Positions 54,981 through 63,781 are shown, counted from the stretch's first letter. The stretch: DNA of 64,000 nt from Mesobacillus persicus (GCF_900109925.1 NZ_FOBW01000002.1:372001-436000); one strand, 5' to 3'. Program-made: numbers and translations. The notes: generated by a model from the sequence alone, not told the origin.

Positions 54981-55558
54981 CAATAGCCATGCCTCCATTA
55001 TCTAAAAACTTTATGTACAATCTTAATTTTATGACTGTATGTATTTATCTAACATCTTTCTTATTTTACTATTTTACATCATCTTATCCTTCTACATCTC
55101 CTTTTCAAACTCTTTTTTAGGCCTGTATATTTCTAAATTTTCAATTTTTTATCATAAATCATCTACCTATTGCCATATGGTAAGTTAACATTAATTAAGG
55201 CTGTTTTCTAAAAGTTTGTTTTAAGTAATTGTAAACTTCGATATCAGTGGTCGAATGAAGCGAAACCATCCTTTATCAATAACAACAAAGTTTGCGAAAA
55301 CAGTCTTATTTAGCAAGGGGGAATTTCCGAACAATTAACACCAAAATCAGCCTAGTTTTTTGTTAATTTAGACAATTTAGTAGAAATTTAGCTTAATAAA
55401 GGGTAAAATAGTTGAAAAGAGGCGTATGGCTTAACCTAATAGGCTTCGAAAAGGGGATGGATGGAAAAAAGAAAACTACATAAGGCGAAGATTCATCTTC
55501 AATGAGCTGTCGGTTGTAGAAAATGTCAAGGGTTTAATTTAGGATAGGGAGTGGTTGT
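54981..55558. other. Intergenic stretch with R6 repeat
   Basis: Between the start of pepV and ytzE no gene-like frame with an RBS is visible. It contains the R6 element (55196-55308) and AT-rich DNA; GGGGGAATTTCCG near 55317 resembles one R2 hairpin unit. The rest shows nothing specific. Confidence 0.5.
55196..55308. repeat. R6 repeat: AT-rich inverted-repeat element
   Basis: 113 bp with ends TAAGGCTGTTTTCTAAAAGT and the inverted ACAAAGTTTGCGAAAACAGT...TTA; about 20 of 25 terminal positions match. Interior sequence shows no frame. Arms of the same type occur beside R1 at 3521-3560 and in degraded form at 32.2 kb and 51.7 kb. Confidence 0.75.
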
Positions 55559-55780
55559 TTGAAACCTTCAACTAACCGGATGATAAACCGTATCAAATCC
55601 ATTTACATGTTCATTCGTCAGAATGGGACTGTAACAACCCAGGATCTTGTAGAAGAATTTGGCATTACCCCGAGAACCATACAGCGAGACTTAAATGTCC
55701 TCGCCTATAACGAGCTAGTAGAAAGTCCAAGCCGTGGAAAGTGGACAACAACGCAAAAAAAGGTGAAACTGACATCCTAG
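55559..55780 (+). CDS. ytzE: Small DeoR-type helix-turn-helix regulator YtzE
   Basis: 73 residues from a TTG at 55559, with AGGGAGTGG upstream. It is only an HTH: RMINRIKSIYMFIRQNGTVTTQDLVEEFGITPRTIQRDLNVLAYNELVESPSRGKWTTTQKK, a DeoR-type winged helix with no effector domain. B. subtilis YtzE is the same size, so it is not a fragment. Target unknown; the upstream space may hold its operator. Confidence 0.9.
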   Translation: MKPSTNRMINRIKSIYMFIRQNGTVTTQDLVEEFGITPRTIQRDLNVLAYNELVESPSRGKWTTTQKKVKLTS

Positions 55781-55784
55781 TATA

Positions 55785-55820
55785 AAGTAAAAATAGAACC
55801 GATTTTTTCGGTTCTATTTT
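55785..55820 (+). terminator. Terminator between ytzE and the rsuA-like gene
   Basis: AAAAATAGAACCGA-TTT-TTCGGTTCTATTTTT; symmetrical A and T runs serve both converging genes. Confidence 0.93.
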
Positions 55821-55843
55821 TACGGAAGAGCCCCTAATTAAAA

Positions 55844-56566
55844 TTACACTTCAACTTCGTACTTCATTAACGCCTCTAATTCTTCCTCTGTTAATTCTCG
55901 GTACTCTCCAAGTTCTAATGATTCATCTAGGGAAAGTGGCCCCATTGTTAACCGCTGAAGGTAAACAACTCGCTTACCAACCGATTGGAACATTCGCTTA
56001 ACCTGATGAAACTTCCCTTCCGTAATTGTTAACTCAATATCAGACCTGATGCCTGACTTAAGAATATTTAATTTAGCTGGCTTCGTTTCGTACCCATCAT
56101 CTAGGACGACTCCCTCTTTGAAAGCAAGTATATCCTCTTCTGTCACTTCACCCTCAATCACAGCAAAGTACGTCTTAGGAACATGTTTTTTCGGCGAAAG
56201 AAGCCTATGAGCTAATTGCCCATCATTTGTTATTAGAAGAAGCCCCTCTGTATCCTTATCAAGCCTTCCGACTGGAAAAGGTTCAAATATCGAATCATCA
56301 AGTTCAAGAAGGTCGATGACGGTTTCATCACGGTCATCCTCGGTAGCTGAAATAACACCTGGAGGTTTATTCATCATTAAATAAATAAACTCACGGTACT
56401 GAGCCTCTTCCCCATGAACAGTAATTGAATCCTTTTCGGTATCGACATGGTATCCAGGGTCCTTTACCACTTTTTCATTGACTTGTACAGCACCGTCTTT
56501 TAAAAGTTTTTTCACTTCCTTACGGCTACCGTGTCCGATATTGGACAGCATTTTATCAATTCGCAT
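55844..56566 (-). CDS. rsuA: 16S rRNA pseudouridine synthase, RsuA-like (YtzG)
   Basis: Converts a uridine in 16S rRNA (position 516 in E. coli) to pseudouridine. 240 residues: an S4 RNA-binding domain at 1-50 (MRIDKMLSNIGHGSRKEVKKL) and a RsuA/RluB catalytic domain with VGRLDKDTEGLLL, where Asp103 is the catalytic residue, plus PKTYFAVIEGEV and EGKFHQVKRMF. The family is certain; RluB/RluE-like specificity for other sites cannot be ruled out. Confidence 0.93.
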   Translation of the reverse strand: MRIDKMLSNIGHGSRKEVKKLLKDGAVQVNEKVVKDPGYHVDTEKDSITVHGEEAQYREFIYLMMNKPPGVISATEDDRDETVIDLLELDDSIFEPFPVGRLDKDTEGLLLITNDGQLAHRLLSPKKHVPKTYFAVIEGEVTEEDILAFKEGVVLDDGYETKPAKLNILKSGIRSDIELTITEGKFHQVKRMFQSVGKRVVYLQRLTMGPLSLDESLELGEYRELTEEELEALMKYEVEV

Positions 56567-56668
56567 TATGTATCACTCCAATTTCTATAGGCAAGAGCCC
56601 ACTCCTTTTTACTCTCTCCACATAGACTATTATCATGCTTTACTAGCTAAAACACAAAGGAGATGAGA

Positions 56669-56935
56669 ATGATGATGGACTATAGACAACAAGGTCAAAC
56701 TCAATTTTTCCCAGGATTCCCTGGCGGCGGTACCGGAGGCGGATTCCCTGGTGGTGGATTTCCAGGCGGTGGCTTTCCTGGTGGCGGATTCCCTGGTGGC
56801 GGATTCCCTGGCGGAGGAAATGTTGACCGTAGACTAGATCAACTTGAGCGCCAAATCCAAAGACTTGATCGTAGAGTAGACCGGATTGAACGCCGCTTAG
56901 GAATGAACCGCCCTGATTATGAAACATATTATTAA
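56669..56935 (+). CDS. Small Gly/Phe/Pro-repeat protein with C-terminal coiled coil
   Basis: 88 residues; start at 56669 because AAGGAG is 6 bases upstream (several ATG codons lie in a row). N-terminal DYRQQGQTQFFPGFPGGGTG leads to six perfect GGGFP pentapeptides encoded by near-identical 15-bp repeats. The C-terminal 40 residues (VDRRLDQLERQIQRLDRRVDRIERRL) form a highly charged amphipathic coiled coil with Leu/Ile heptads. I do not recognise a named family. Composition suggests a structural or spore-coat type protein, but this is inference only. A strong terminator follows. Confidence 0.8.
   Translation: MMMDYRQQGQTQFFPGFPGGGTGGGFPGGGFPGGGFPGGGFPGGGFPGGGNVDRRLDQLERQIQRLDRRVDRIERRLGMNRPDYETYY
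56725..56820. repeat. 15-bp tandem repeats encoding GGGFP
   Basis: Six copies of GG(A/C)TT(C/T)CCTGG(T/C)GG(T/C) in frame within the small Gly-rich gene; slippage would add or remove pentapeptides without shifting frame. Confidence 0.9.
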
Positions 56936-56947
56936 AAGTTAATGATA

Positions 56948-56987
56948 AGAAAATCCCTGCATATCGCAATGCAGGGATTTTCTTAAT
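56948..56987 (+). terminator. Bidirectional terminator between the Gly-rich gene and murJ
   Basis: AAGAAAATCCCTGCAT-ATCGCA-ATGCAGGGATTTTCTT, 16-bp perfect stem with flanking T/A tracts. Confidence 0.93.
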
Positions 56988-57047
56988 TATGGCTATGTAA
57001 AGCACATTGTTCAGATCCACTGCCTCGTTTTTAACATAGCCTTTATT

Positions 57048-58670
57048 TTAAATAGGAAGCCGTAGTTTCTGTTTAATTCGATCCACTTTACTGCCAAAGA
57101 GGAAATACAATAACCTTGAACGAAGTCCAAGATAAAAATAAACTCCAGCTCCAAATATTGCACACACGGCAATAATGATTAGCGAACTAAGTTTTGTAGT
57201 AGGCGCAATGATTTGCGTTAAGCCCGCATACAATCCATACGTTACCACACCCATTACAGCAGAAAAAATCAAAATCAATAAAATCCTTCTGGCCGCAAAC
57301 TTAAATGGATAGTTAGCATATCTTTTAATGACAGTTAAATTAATTAAAATCGCAGCCACATACCCTAGGGTCGTAGCGATAACTGCTCCTTGTGTCTCGA
57401 ACATTTGGATGAGTGGGATATTTAATACCAATTTGACTAAAAGCCCAGTAAGTAAGCTTAATACCGTAAAGCGCTGTTCATTGATCCCTTGTAAAATAGC
57501 CGCGGTAACGGAAAATAAAGCAAACAAAATGGCAACTGGTGCATACAGCCTTAAAACCTCTGTTCCCAGTTCTTTATTTTCATAGAAGACCGTAAAAGCT
57601 GGCTCAGCAAGGATGGACAACCCAACGGCTGCAGGGACTGTTAAGTACATCAACACTTGAAACGTTTGGTCTAGTTGGTGATTCAAGCTTTTCCGATCAT
57701 TTTCCACAAACGCTTTCGTAATCGACGGAACGAGCGTTAACGAAAACGCTGTCGCTAGAGAGACTGGAATAATGACCAGCTTGTGTGTTTGAAAGTTTAG
57801 GATGGCAAAAGCAGCCGTTGCCTGTGCTCCTTCCCCAATCGCAGTCATTGCCCGCTCAAAAGTGATTTGATCAATGAATTGAAACAGCGGATTAGCAATC
57901 CCTACAAACACAAATGGAGCCGCATAAAGAAGGATTTCCTTGTAGATGTCTTTTAAGGAAATATCCAATGACCGTTTATCTTCTTTTAAAAGTTCATCAA
58001 GATACGGTTTCCGCTTATACCAATACCAGCCTAAAACTACAAGGCTTCCAATCGCTCCAATAAACGCAGCAAAAGTCGCGACACTAACAGCCGCTACCAA
58101 GCTCCCATTCATCACATTTAATACAACATAAGCCCCCACAAGCAAGAAGGCAATCCGAACAATTTGTTCCACGACCTGCGATACAGCGGAAGGCCCCATT
58201 GACTGATGACCTTGAAAGAAGCCACGAATTAAACTCATAAACGGGACGATAATCAGAGCAAAAGAAACGGCTCTAATGACGGTTGTCACATCTTCCTGAC
58301 TTACCATCGGATTTTCTTCAGCAGAACTGAGTGACATTTCCGCTAGAATTGGGGCCGTAAAATACATGGCTAGAAATGAGATAAAGCCGCTCGCCAACAT
58401 CACGATAATTCCAGATTTAAACAGCTTTCTCCCAACCGCATATTCGCCCATCGTATTGTATTTGGAAATGAATTTTGAAACCGCGAGCGGAACACCTGCG
58501 GTAGCGATACTAATAAAAATCGTATAAGGCACATAGGAGAATTGATATAGCGCCGTTCCTTGATCTTTTACGATTGAATAGAACGGTATAACATAAAACA
58601 ATCCTAGTACTTTAGAAATGATGGTTCCGAGGGTTAAAATAAACGTCCCTCTTAGTAGCTTCGATGACAT
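57048..58670 (-). CDS. murJ: Lipid II flippase MurJ (YtgP)
   Basis: Polytopic MOP-superfamily transporter of 540 residues with about 14 hydrophobic segments. B. subtilis YtgP is shown to be a lipid II flippase (MurJ); Amj is its alternative there. The start SKLLRGTFILTLGTIISKVLGLFYVIPFY, the loop region QGHQSMGPSAVSQVVEQIVRI and later conserved FSLTLVPSITKAFVENDRKSL fit this group. Identity as MurJ is inferred from these and from the location beside ytfP. It works with murC and the PBP of this window in wall synthesis. Confidence 0.93.
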   Translation of the reverse strand: MSSKLLRGTFILTLGTIISKVLGLFYVIPFYSIVKDQGTALYQFSYVPYTIFISIATAGVPLAVSKFISKYNTMGEYAVGRKLFKSGIIVMLASGFISFLAMYFTAPILAEMSLSSAEENPMVSQEDVTTVIRAVSFALIIVPFMSLIRGFFQGHQSMGPSAVSQVVEQIVRIAFLLVGAYVVLNVMNGSLVAAVSVATFAAFIGAIGSLVVLGWYWYKRKPYLDELLKEDKRSLDISLKDIYKEILLYAAPFVFVGIANPLFQFIDQITFERAMTAIGEGAQATAAFAILNFQTHKLVIIPVSLATAFSLTLVPSITKAFVENDRKSLNHQLDQTFQVLMYLTVPAAVGLSILAEPAFTVFYENKELGTEVLRLYAPVAILFALFSVTAAILQGINEQRFTVLSLLTGLLVKLVLNIPLIQMFETQGAVIATTLGYVAAILINLTVIKRYANYPFKFAARRILLILIFSAVMGVVTYGLYAGLTQIIAPTTKLSSLIIIAVCAIFGAGVYFYLGLRSRLLYFLFGSKVDRIKQKLRLPI

Positions 58671-58893
58671 AGTATCCCTTCCTATATTGAAACGCGTAAT
58701 TCATCCTCTACGCTTCCAGCAAAATAAAATTCGATATAATCGCGCTAAGTTCTCAATTTTTTATTTTATCATAACCATTCTGCTTAACTGTGACATTTTT
58801 TATAATTTAGGTGAAAGCATTTCTTTAGTTTACCTCTCTTTTAACTGCATCGCCACTTTATTCGTTTCATTTACCTAGATGTTGGACATGTTT

Positions 58894-58899
58894 TATAAT
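58894..58899 (+). promoter_or_regulatory. -10 box of ytfP
   Basis: TATAAT 33 bases before the start codon, with TTTACC 18 bases upstream as a possible -35. Confidence 0.5.
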
Positions 58900-58932
58900 G
58901 AGAGAATCTTGTTGTTGAATAGGAGATTATGA

Positions 58933-60216
58933 ATGAAACATACAAATTATGATTCTGTTGTCATTGGTGGCGGACCTTCAGGGTTAATGGCGGCTATTGC
59001 AGCTGGCGAAAAAGGGGCACGGGTCCTCCTCGTCGATAAAGGGGATAAACTTGGGAGAAAACTCGCCATATCTGGTGGTGGCCGTTGCAATGTTACTAAC
59101 AGGCTCCCTGTCGATGAAATTATCAAACATATTCCCGGGAATGGTCGGTTTTTACATAGTGCTTTTTCGATTTTTAGTAATGAAGATATTATCGCTTTCT
59201 TCGAGGAATTGGGGATTGAATTGAAGGAAGAGGATCACGGCCGAATGTTCCCTACTAGCAATAAAGCACAATCGGTGGTTGATGCCCTTTTAACCAAGCT
59301 CAAGGATTTGGATGTTGAAATCAAAGTGAACTCTCCGGTCCGCGATGTTCACTATGGTGAGGGCCGTGTCGCGTCTGTAGAGTTCGCTAATGGCGAGTCC
59401 GTTTCTACGGGAAGTGTTGTAATTGCGGTTGGAGGAAAGTCGGTACCACATACCGGCTCAACTGGGGATGGCTACGCCTGGGCGGAAAAAGCAGGACATA
59501 CGATTACCGATTTATTTCCGACAGAGGTGCCATTATTATCTAATGAGCCTTTTATAAAGGAAAAGGTTTTACAGGGATTGTCGTTGCGTGGGGTTGCTTT
59601 AAGCGTCCTCAATCCAAAGGGAAAACCTTTAATTACCCATAAAATGGATATGATTTTCACGCATTTTGGTGTTAGCGGCCCCGCTGTTCTTCGTTGCAGT
59701 CAATTTGTTGTCAAGGCGATGAAAAAGTGGAACTTGTCTAAGGTAGTGTTGAATCTTGATGCTCTTCCTGATAAAAAAACAACGGAAGTGTTGTTCCAGG
59801 AAGTTAACGGATTATTTAAGGGTGAGCCGAAAAAAGCGGTTAAAAATGTTTTGAAAGGTTTGCTCCCAGAGAGGTATTTATTGTTTTTACTTGAGAAGAG
59901 TGAAATCGACCCTTCTGCCCAATGCGGTCAAATTTCCCAAGAGAAAATTAGAGGGTTTGTCGATCGTTGCAAGAACTTCCAATTTACGGTTAACGGGACG
60001 CAGCCACTCGAAAAAGCCTTTGTCACAGGCGGCGGCGTTTCCATCAAAGAAATCGAACCGCAAACGATGGCCTCTAAACTGATGGGCGGATTGTATTTCT
60101 GTGGCGAGATTCTTGATATCCATGGGTATACTGGTGGCTATAATATTACCTCCGCTCTGGTAACTGGTCGGTTGGCTGGGATGAATGCGGCGGGGTTTGT
60201 GTTGGAAAGTTCATAA
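58933..60216 (+). CDS. ytfP: FAD-dependent oxidoreductase of the HI0933 family (YtfP)
   Basis: 427-residue flavoprotein. [33 protein letters not shown] is the dinucleotide-binding fold (about 10-43) followed by the family mark [31 protein letters not shown] is the second FAD motif; the C-terminal [20 protein letters not shown] closes the fold. Reaction and substrate are unknown. Next to murJ as in B. subtilis; divergently transcribed from it. Confidence 0.94.
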   Translation: MKHTNYDSVVIGGGPSGLMAAIAAGEKGARVLLVDKGDKLGRKLAISGGGRCNVTNRLPVDEIIKHIPGNGRFLHSAFSIFSNEDIIAFFEELGIELKEEDHGRMFPTSNKAQSVVDALLTKLKDLDVEIKVNSPVRDVHYGEGRVASVEFANGESVSTGSVVIAVGGKSVPHTGSTGDGYAWAEKAGHTITDLFPTEVPLLSNEPFIKEKVLQGLSLRGVALSVLNPKGKPLITHKMDMIFTHFGVSGPAVLRCSQFVVKAMKKWNLSKVVLNLDALPDKKTTEVLFQEVNGLFKGEPKKAVKNVLKGLLPERYLLFLLEKSEIDPSAQCGQISQEKIRGFVDRCKNFQFTVNGTQPLEKAFVTGGGVSIKEIEPQTMASKLMGGLYFCGEILDIHGYTGGYNITSALVTGRLAGMNAAGFVLESS

Positions 60217-60217
60217 A

Positions 60218-60252
60218 AAGTGGCCTGACAAAAATTTGTCAGGCCTTATATA
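60218..60252 (+). terminator. Hairpin between ytfP and cse60
   Basis: GGCCTGACAAA-AA-TTTGTCAGGCC perfect stem overlapping the end of cse60; T tract short in both directions. Confidence 0.7.
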
Positions 60253-60427
60253 TGACCATTGCGCTAAAACAATAAATCTGTTCCTCGTCTTCTTCCTCTT
60301 CTTGGATGGCAGCCACATTGTATTTTATATCAATCAGGTTATTCTCATCTAGCTGTTTGAGGAAACGATTCATATCCTTCTCGAGATCTTTTTCATGCTC
60401 ATGATCAAATACCCTAACTTGAATCAT
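60239..60427 (-). CDS. cse60: Sporulation protein Cse60
   Basis: 62 residues from ATG 60425-60427 with GAGGAG upstream. Starts MIQVRVFDHEHEKDLEKDMNRF and ends IYCFSAMVIYKA, with an acidic EEEEDEE stretch, as in Cse60 proteins. In B. subtilis cse60 is switched on by sigma-E in the mother cell; function unknown. I could not mark a convincing sigma-E promoter. The longer frame has no RBS. Confidence 0.9.
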   Translation of the reverse strand: MIQVRVFDHEHEKDLEKDMNRFLKQLDENNLIDIKYNVAAIQEEEEDEEQIYCFSAMVIYKA

Positions 60428-60550
60428 TTTACTCCTCTCCCTTCCCTTTTTTATCATTATCGCCATTTATCTGAATGTTCAATCATTCGTAATTGTGTTG
60501 TTCGGTAGATTTTTTTTCCTTAAAATAGGGATTAGAAAGGATGTGGGAAT

Positions 60551-61456
60551 TTGATAGTAAAACCGCGTACAAAATCACGTTTATTGGAAATTTTAGAGAT
60601 ACTTAATTTTCGAATGGAACTAGCAGAAGATGAAAAGCAATATTATCTGGCACTGGAAAAAGGTTATCGAGGTGAACTGCTCAACGACCTTTGGGTAGAA
60701 AAATTAAAGGAGGAAATGCTGGTCTTACATGACTTACTATTTGAGATCAAAAATACTCAATTTCAGATAGATACATTAATTATTGCTCAGGATAGAGTGT
60801 ATCTGCTTGACGTAAAATACCACGAAGGGGATTACATTTATAAAAACGATGGCTTCTATACTCTTTCTGGTAAAGAAACCAAAAATCACTTGCATCAACT
60901 AAGAAGATGCGAAACCTTGCTCCGACAATTGCTTCAAACTCTTAGTTTTAACTTCCCTATTGAAAGCTACCTCATTTTTAACAATCCTGAATTCTTCTTA
61001 TACAATGTCCCACCAGAACTCCAAATCATTTTTCCAACACAACTAAAACGCTTCTATAACAATTTAAATAAAAGACCATCTAAATTGAGTGAAAAACATA
61101 AAGTTTTAGCTAATAAGCTATTAGATGAGAATATAGGGGAGTCTTGTTATTCGAAACTACCAGTCTATAAATATGAGCAACTTAAGAAGGGATTCACTTG
61201 TGAGTGTTGTAATTCTTTGTTAACAAATGTGGATAAAAGAAAAGTCTGTTGTACAAAATGTGGACATATCGAACATATTGAATCAGCAGTGTTGCGAAAT
61301 GTCGAGGAGTACAAGCTACTTTTTCCAGAGAGGAAGGTTACAACTATTGGGATAGTTGAGTGGTGTGGAGGAGTTTTGTCAATTAAAGCAATTCGTACCA
61401 TTCTTAATAAGAACTATAAAATAATGGGGTTAGGAAGATTTAGTTATTTTAAATAA
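60551..61456 (+). CDS. NERD-domain protein with zinc-ribbon and helix-turn-helix-like tail
   Basis: 301 residues from TTG 60551 (AAAGGA about 10 bases upstream). N-terminal part has a NERD-like nuclease-related fold: GYRGELLNDLW, then FQIDTLIIAQDRVYLLDVKYHEGDYIY (about 75-101), where Glu/Asp/Lys of an endonuclease-like core lie. The C-terminal region has a four-cysteine zinc ribbon (CECC at about 217-220, CCTKCGH at about 233-239) and a helix-turn-helix-like GIVEWCGGVLSIKAIRTIL. Such proteins are common in Bacillaceae, function unknown; DNA or RNA processing is possible. It adjoins the R4 tandem array. Confidence 0.8.
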   Translation: MIVKPRTKSRLLEILEILNFRMELAEDEKQYYLALEKGYRGELLNDLWVEKLKEEMLVLHDLLFEIKNTQFQIDTLIIAQDRVYLLDVKYHEGDYIYKNDGFYTLSGKETKNHLHQLRRCETLLRQLLQTLSFNFPIESYLIFNNPEFFLYNVPPELQIIFPTQLKRFYNNLNKRPSKLSEKHKVLANKLLDENIGESCYSKLPVYKYEQLKKGFTCECCNSLLTNVDKRKVCCTKCGHIEHIESAVLRNVEEYKLLFPERKVTTIGIVEWCGGVLSIKAIRTILNKNYKIMGLGRFSYFK

Positions 61457-61493
61457 ACACAACATTAATTGGTGTATCTTTTAGGTTTACCTC

Positions 61494-61878
61494 TTCAATG
61501 TTACCGGGTTCCATGATTTCACTTGCATTTGTGTAACTTTGGGCCCTTCAATGTTACCGTTTCTATGGATCTCATTTGCGTTTTGGTCACATTGAGCCCT
61601 TCAATGTTACCGTTTCTCTGACCTCATTTACTTTTTGGTCACATTGAGCTCTTCAATGTTACCGTTTCTATGATTTCAATAACTTTTTGGTCACATTGAG
61701 CTCTTCAATGTTACCGTTTCTATGATTTCAATAACTTTTTGGTCACATTGAGCTCTTCAATGTTACCGTTTCTCGAACCTCATTTACTTTTTGGTCACAT
61801 TGATCTTCAATGTGACCGTTTCTATGATTTCATTTGCGTTTTGGTCACATTGAGCTCTTCAATGTGACCGTTTCTCTC
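61494..61878. repeat. R4 tandem array: eight 52-bp palindromic units
   Basis: Units start at 61494, 61547, 61600, 61652, 61704, 61756, 61806 and 61858 (period 50-53, mainly 52). Each begins TTCAATGTTACCGTTTCT and ends TTGGTCACATTGAGCTC; TCAATGTnACC and GGTCACATTGA are inverted arms. The units at 61652 and 61704 are identical over 52 bases. The interval 61457-61931 has no gene otherwise. Confidence 0.95.
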
Positions 61879-61931
61879 AACTTATTACAGAATAAATAAG
61901 CAGGTGTACCAGCCACCCTCAATACCCTAAA

Positions 61932-62630
61932 TCAAACCAACACCGCTTCGCCTTCTACCTCACGCTTTACTACTTTAAAATCCTCAGCTACTTCATAATG
62001 TGCTGGTGTCATTTCTTTTAGCTGCTCTAAGGTCAACTCGTCGACCATTTCCACTAAATACATACGGCCCTCACGGAATTTGAAAACAGCATATTCGGTT
62101 ACGATTGTATCTACTCTATTTTTAGCAGTTAATGGATAATTACATTCTGGTAAAATCTTGGGTTCCCCTTTTGGAGATAAATGGGACAACGCGGCAATGA
62201 CTCTTTTTGCTCCGATTACGAGGTCCATCGCGCCACCGACTCCAAGGACAGCTTTTCCTGGAACTGCCCAGCTTGCCAGATCACCAGTTTCAGATACTTG
62301 TAATGCCCCAATCACCGTTGCATCGAGATGACCTCCACGCATAATCGTAAAAGATAGGGAACTATCAAAATACGAAGCATGTGGAAGTGCGGTGATTGGT
62401 TGTACACCAGAAGCGTTAACTAGATCGATGGTTTCAGGATCGACCACAAACTCATTTGGATCTGGCTCTGGTCCAACACCCAATATTCCATTCTCTGAGT
62501 GAAGTGTCACTTTTCCCTTTGGTAAGTAATCAGCTACTAACGTCGGAATCCCAATCCCTAGGTTTACTACCCCTGAGGTTAGTTCCTGCGCACAACGTTT
62601 CGCAATATATTGTTTAATATCTACGCCCAT
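61932..62630 (-). CDS. CoA-transferase subunit B (acetoacetate/3-oxoacid type)
   Basis: 232 residues. Family I CoA-transferase beta subunit; the catalytic glutamate is Glu46 in VTLHSENGILGVG. DPETIDLVNASGVQPITALPHASYFDSSLSFTIMRGGHLD, TVIGALQVSETGDLASWAVPGK and MDLVIGAKRVI are characteristic. With subunit A it moves CoA between a short acid and acetoacetate or succinate. It overlaps subunit A (TAATG). The adjacent acetoacetate decarboxylase favours acetoacetate as one substrate; scoB, atoA and ctfB are possible names, so no symbol is given. Confidence 0.94.
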   Translation of the reverse strand: MGVDIKQYIAKRCAQELTSGVVNLGIGIPTLVADYLPKGKVTLHSENGILGVGPEPDPNEFVVDPETIDLVNASGVQPITALPHASYFDSSLSFTIMRGGHLDATVIGALQVSETGDLASWAVPGKAVLGVGGAMDLVIGAKRVIAALSHLSPKGEPKILPECNYPLTAKNRVDTIVTEYAVFKFREGRMYLVEMVDELTLEQLKEMTPAHYEVAEDFKVVKREVEGEAVLV

Positions 62631-63319
62631 TATACTTCCTCCCTTTTTACAACAATGTCAACAAAGATAAATGGTGTTCCGATTGAATCCGGATCAAGTT
62701 CGCCAACTTCGACGATTTCATCGACTTCTACAATAGTCAGCTTAGCTGCTGTGGCCATAGCTGGATTAAAGTTTTGAGCCGTTTTTTTATAAACAAGATT
62801 TCCTGCTTTATCAGCCTTATGCGCTCGAATGATGGCGACGTCTGCGGTCAATGACTGTTCAAGGACATGCTCGCGACCATTGATGATTCTGGTTTCTTTC
62901 CCTTCAGCCAAAACCGTGCCTGCAGCTGTTGGTGTAAAAAATGCCGGAATCCCAGCTCCACCTAAGCGAATCGCTTCTGTAAACGTACCTTGTGGCAACA
63001 GGTCAATTTCTACTTTGCCTTCTTGATAGGCTACCACTAACTCCTTATTTGTTGAAAAGAAACTACCAATTACTTTTTTTATACGATTTTGCTCAAAAAG
63101 GGCATTAAGAGTTGATACACTCCCAAGGCTATTCATAATCAATGTGAGTTGATCTAGTTCCGTTCTTCTTACTAACGCCTTAGACAAGTGCCGAGGCATG
63201 CCTGGGAAACCGAACCCCCCTACCATGATCGATGCTCCTTCAGGTATTCTTTGAATTGCCTTGTCAGCATTTAGGAATTCTACCCCTGTTTGGATCTGGT
63301 CAATCGTGCCATTCATCAT
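62630..63319 (-). CDS. CoA-transferase subunit A (acetoacetate/3-oxoacid type)
   Basis: 229 residues. Alpha subunit of a family I CoA-transferase with IPEGASIMVGGFGFPGMPRHL (CoA-binding GGFG), and AIRLGGAGIPAFFTPTAAGT and KADKAGNLVYKKTAQNFNP. First gene of the operon; GGGGG lies just ahead of the start (either of two consecutive Met codons). The upstream region holds a promoter and a palindrome. See subunit B for the likely reaction. Confidence 0.94.
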   Translation of the reverse strand: MMNGTIDQIQTGVEFLNADKAIQRIPEGASIMVGGFGFPGMPRHLSKALVRRTELDQLTLIMNSLGSVSTLNALFEQNRIKKVIGSFFSTNKELVVAYQEGKVEIDLLPQGTFTEAIRLGGAGIPAFFTPTAAGTVLAEGKETRIINGREHVLEQSLTADVAIIRAHKADKAGNLVYKKTAQNFNPAMATAAKLTIVEVDEIVEVGELDPDSIGTPFIFVDIVVKREEV

Positions 63320-63346
63320 CCATTCCCCCTGAGAATAATTGTCTTT

Positions 63347-63364
63347 ATACTAACTGGTTGGTAT
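63347..63364. promoter_or_regulatory. Putative TetR-type operator downstream of the CoA-transferase promoter
   Basis: ATACTAACTGGTTGGTAT is an 18-bp palindrome with one mismatched pair, the form of many TetR-family sites (TACnAACnGGTTnGTA). It is at about +12 to +29 of the transcript predicted from the promoter below, so a bound protein would block transcription. No such regulator gene is in the window. Confidence 0.6.
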
Positions 63365-63382
63365 GTAACTGCATAATAAAAT

Positions 63383-63410
63383 AATATACCCACGAATAAT
63401 TTTCTGTCAA
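63383..63410 (-). promoter_or_regulatory. Promoter of the CoA-transferase operon
   Basis: On the minus strand TTGACA (63405-63410), 16 bases, TATATT (63383-63388). Confidence 0.65.
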
Positions 63411-63650
63411 TTCAAACTTCCAGTTTTTTCTACACATTTTTCAACCAGCAAACTCCCTATAAAATGCCTATTCAAGAGAAATTAGGTATAAAGACCAGAA
63501 TTTCTAGGATAAAGCAGAATTTCCTATAGGGATAATTACCTCCTGAAAACCTTTATTTTATAGTGTTTCGAACAGGTTAATAAAAGTAAAAACCTAAAAA
63601 AAAATCAATCGGAAGCATTCGGCTAATCTCAAAATAGTCTGAAGATTTTG

Positions 63651-63678
63651 TTGACAAAATGTTCCATGCATGTAGAAT
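63651..63678 (+). promoter_or_regulatory. Promoter of the acetoacetate decarboxylase gene
   Basis: TTGACA (63651-63656), 16 bases, TAGAAT (63673-63678), about 100 bases before the start. The leader is long but shows no clear riboswitch. Confidence 0.65.
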
Positions 63679-63781
63679 AAAGACTGTGAACACCATTATC
63701 CGACATCTCTTGTTTTACATAAAATATTATCGAAGAATAATTTTTACTCTATTTAAAACAAAGGAAAGGATGAACTAACTA

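Noticed and set aside
55559-55780. ytzE as a truncated DeoR regulator
   Set aside because: The B. subtilis homologue has the same short length, and RBS and terminator are present.
61494-61878. Tandem array as a CRISPR
   Set aside because: The whole 52-bp unit repeats; there are no unique spacers, and no cas genes are near.
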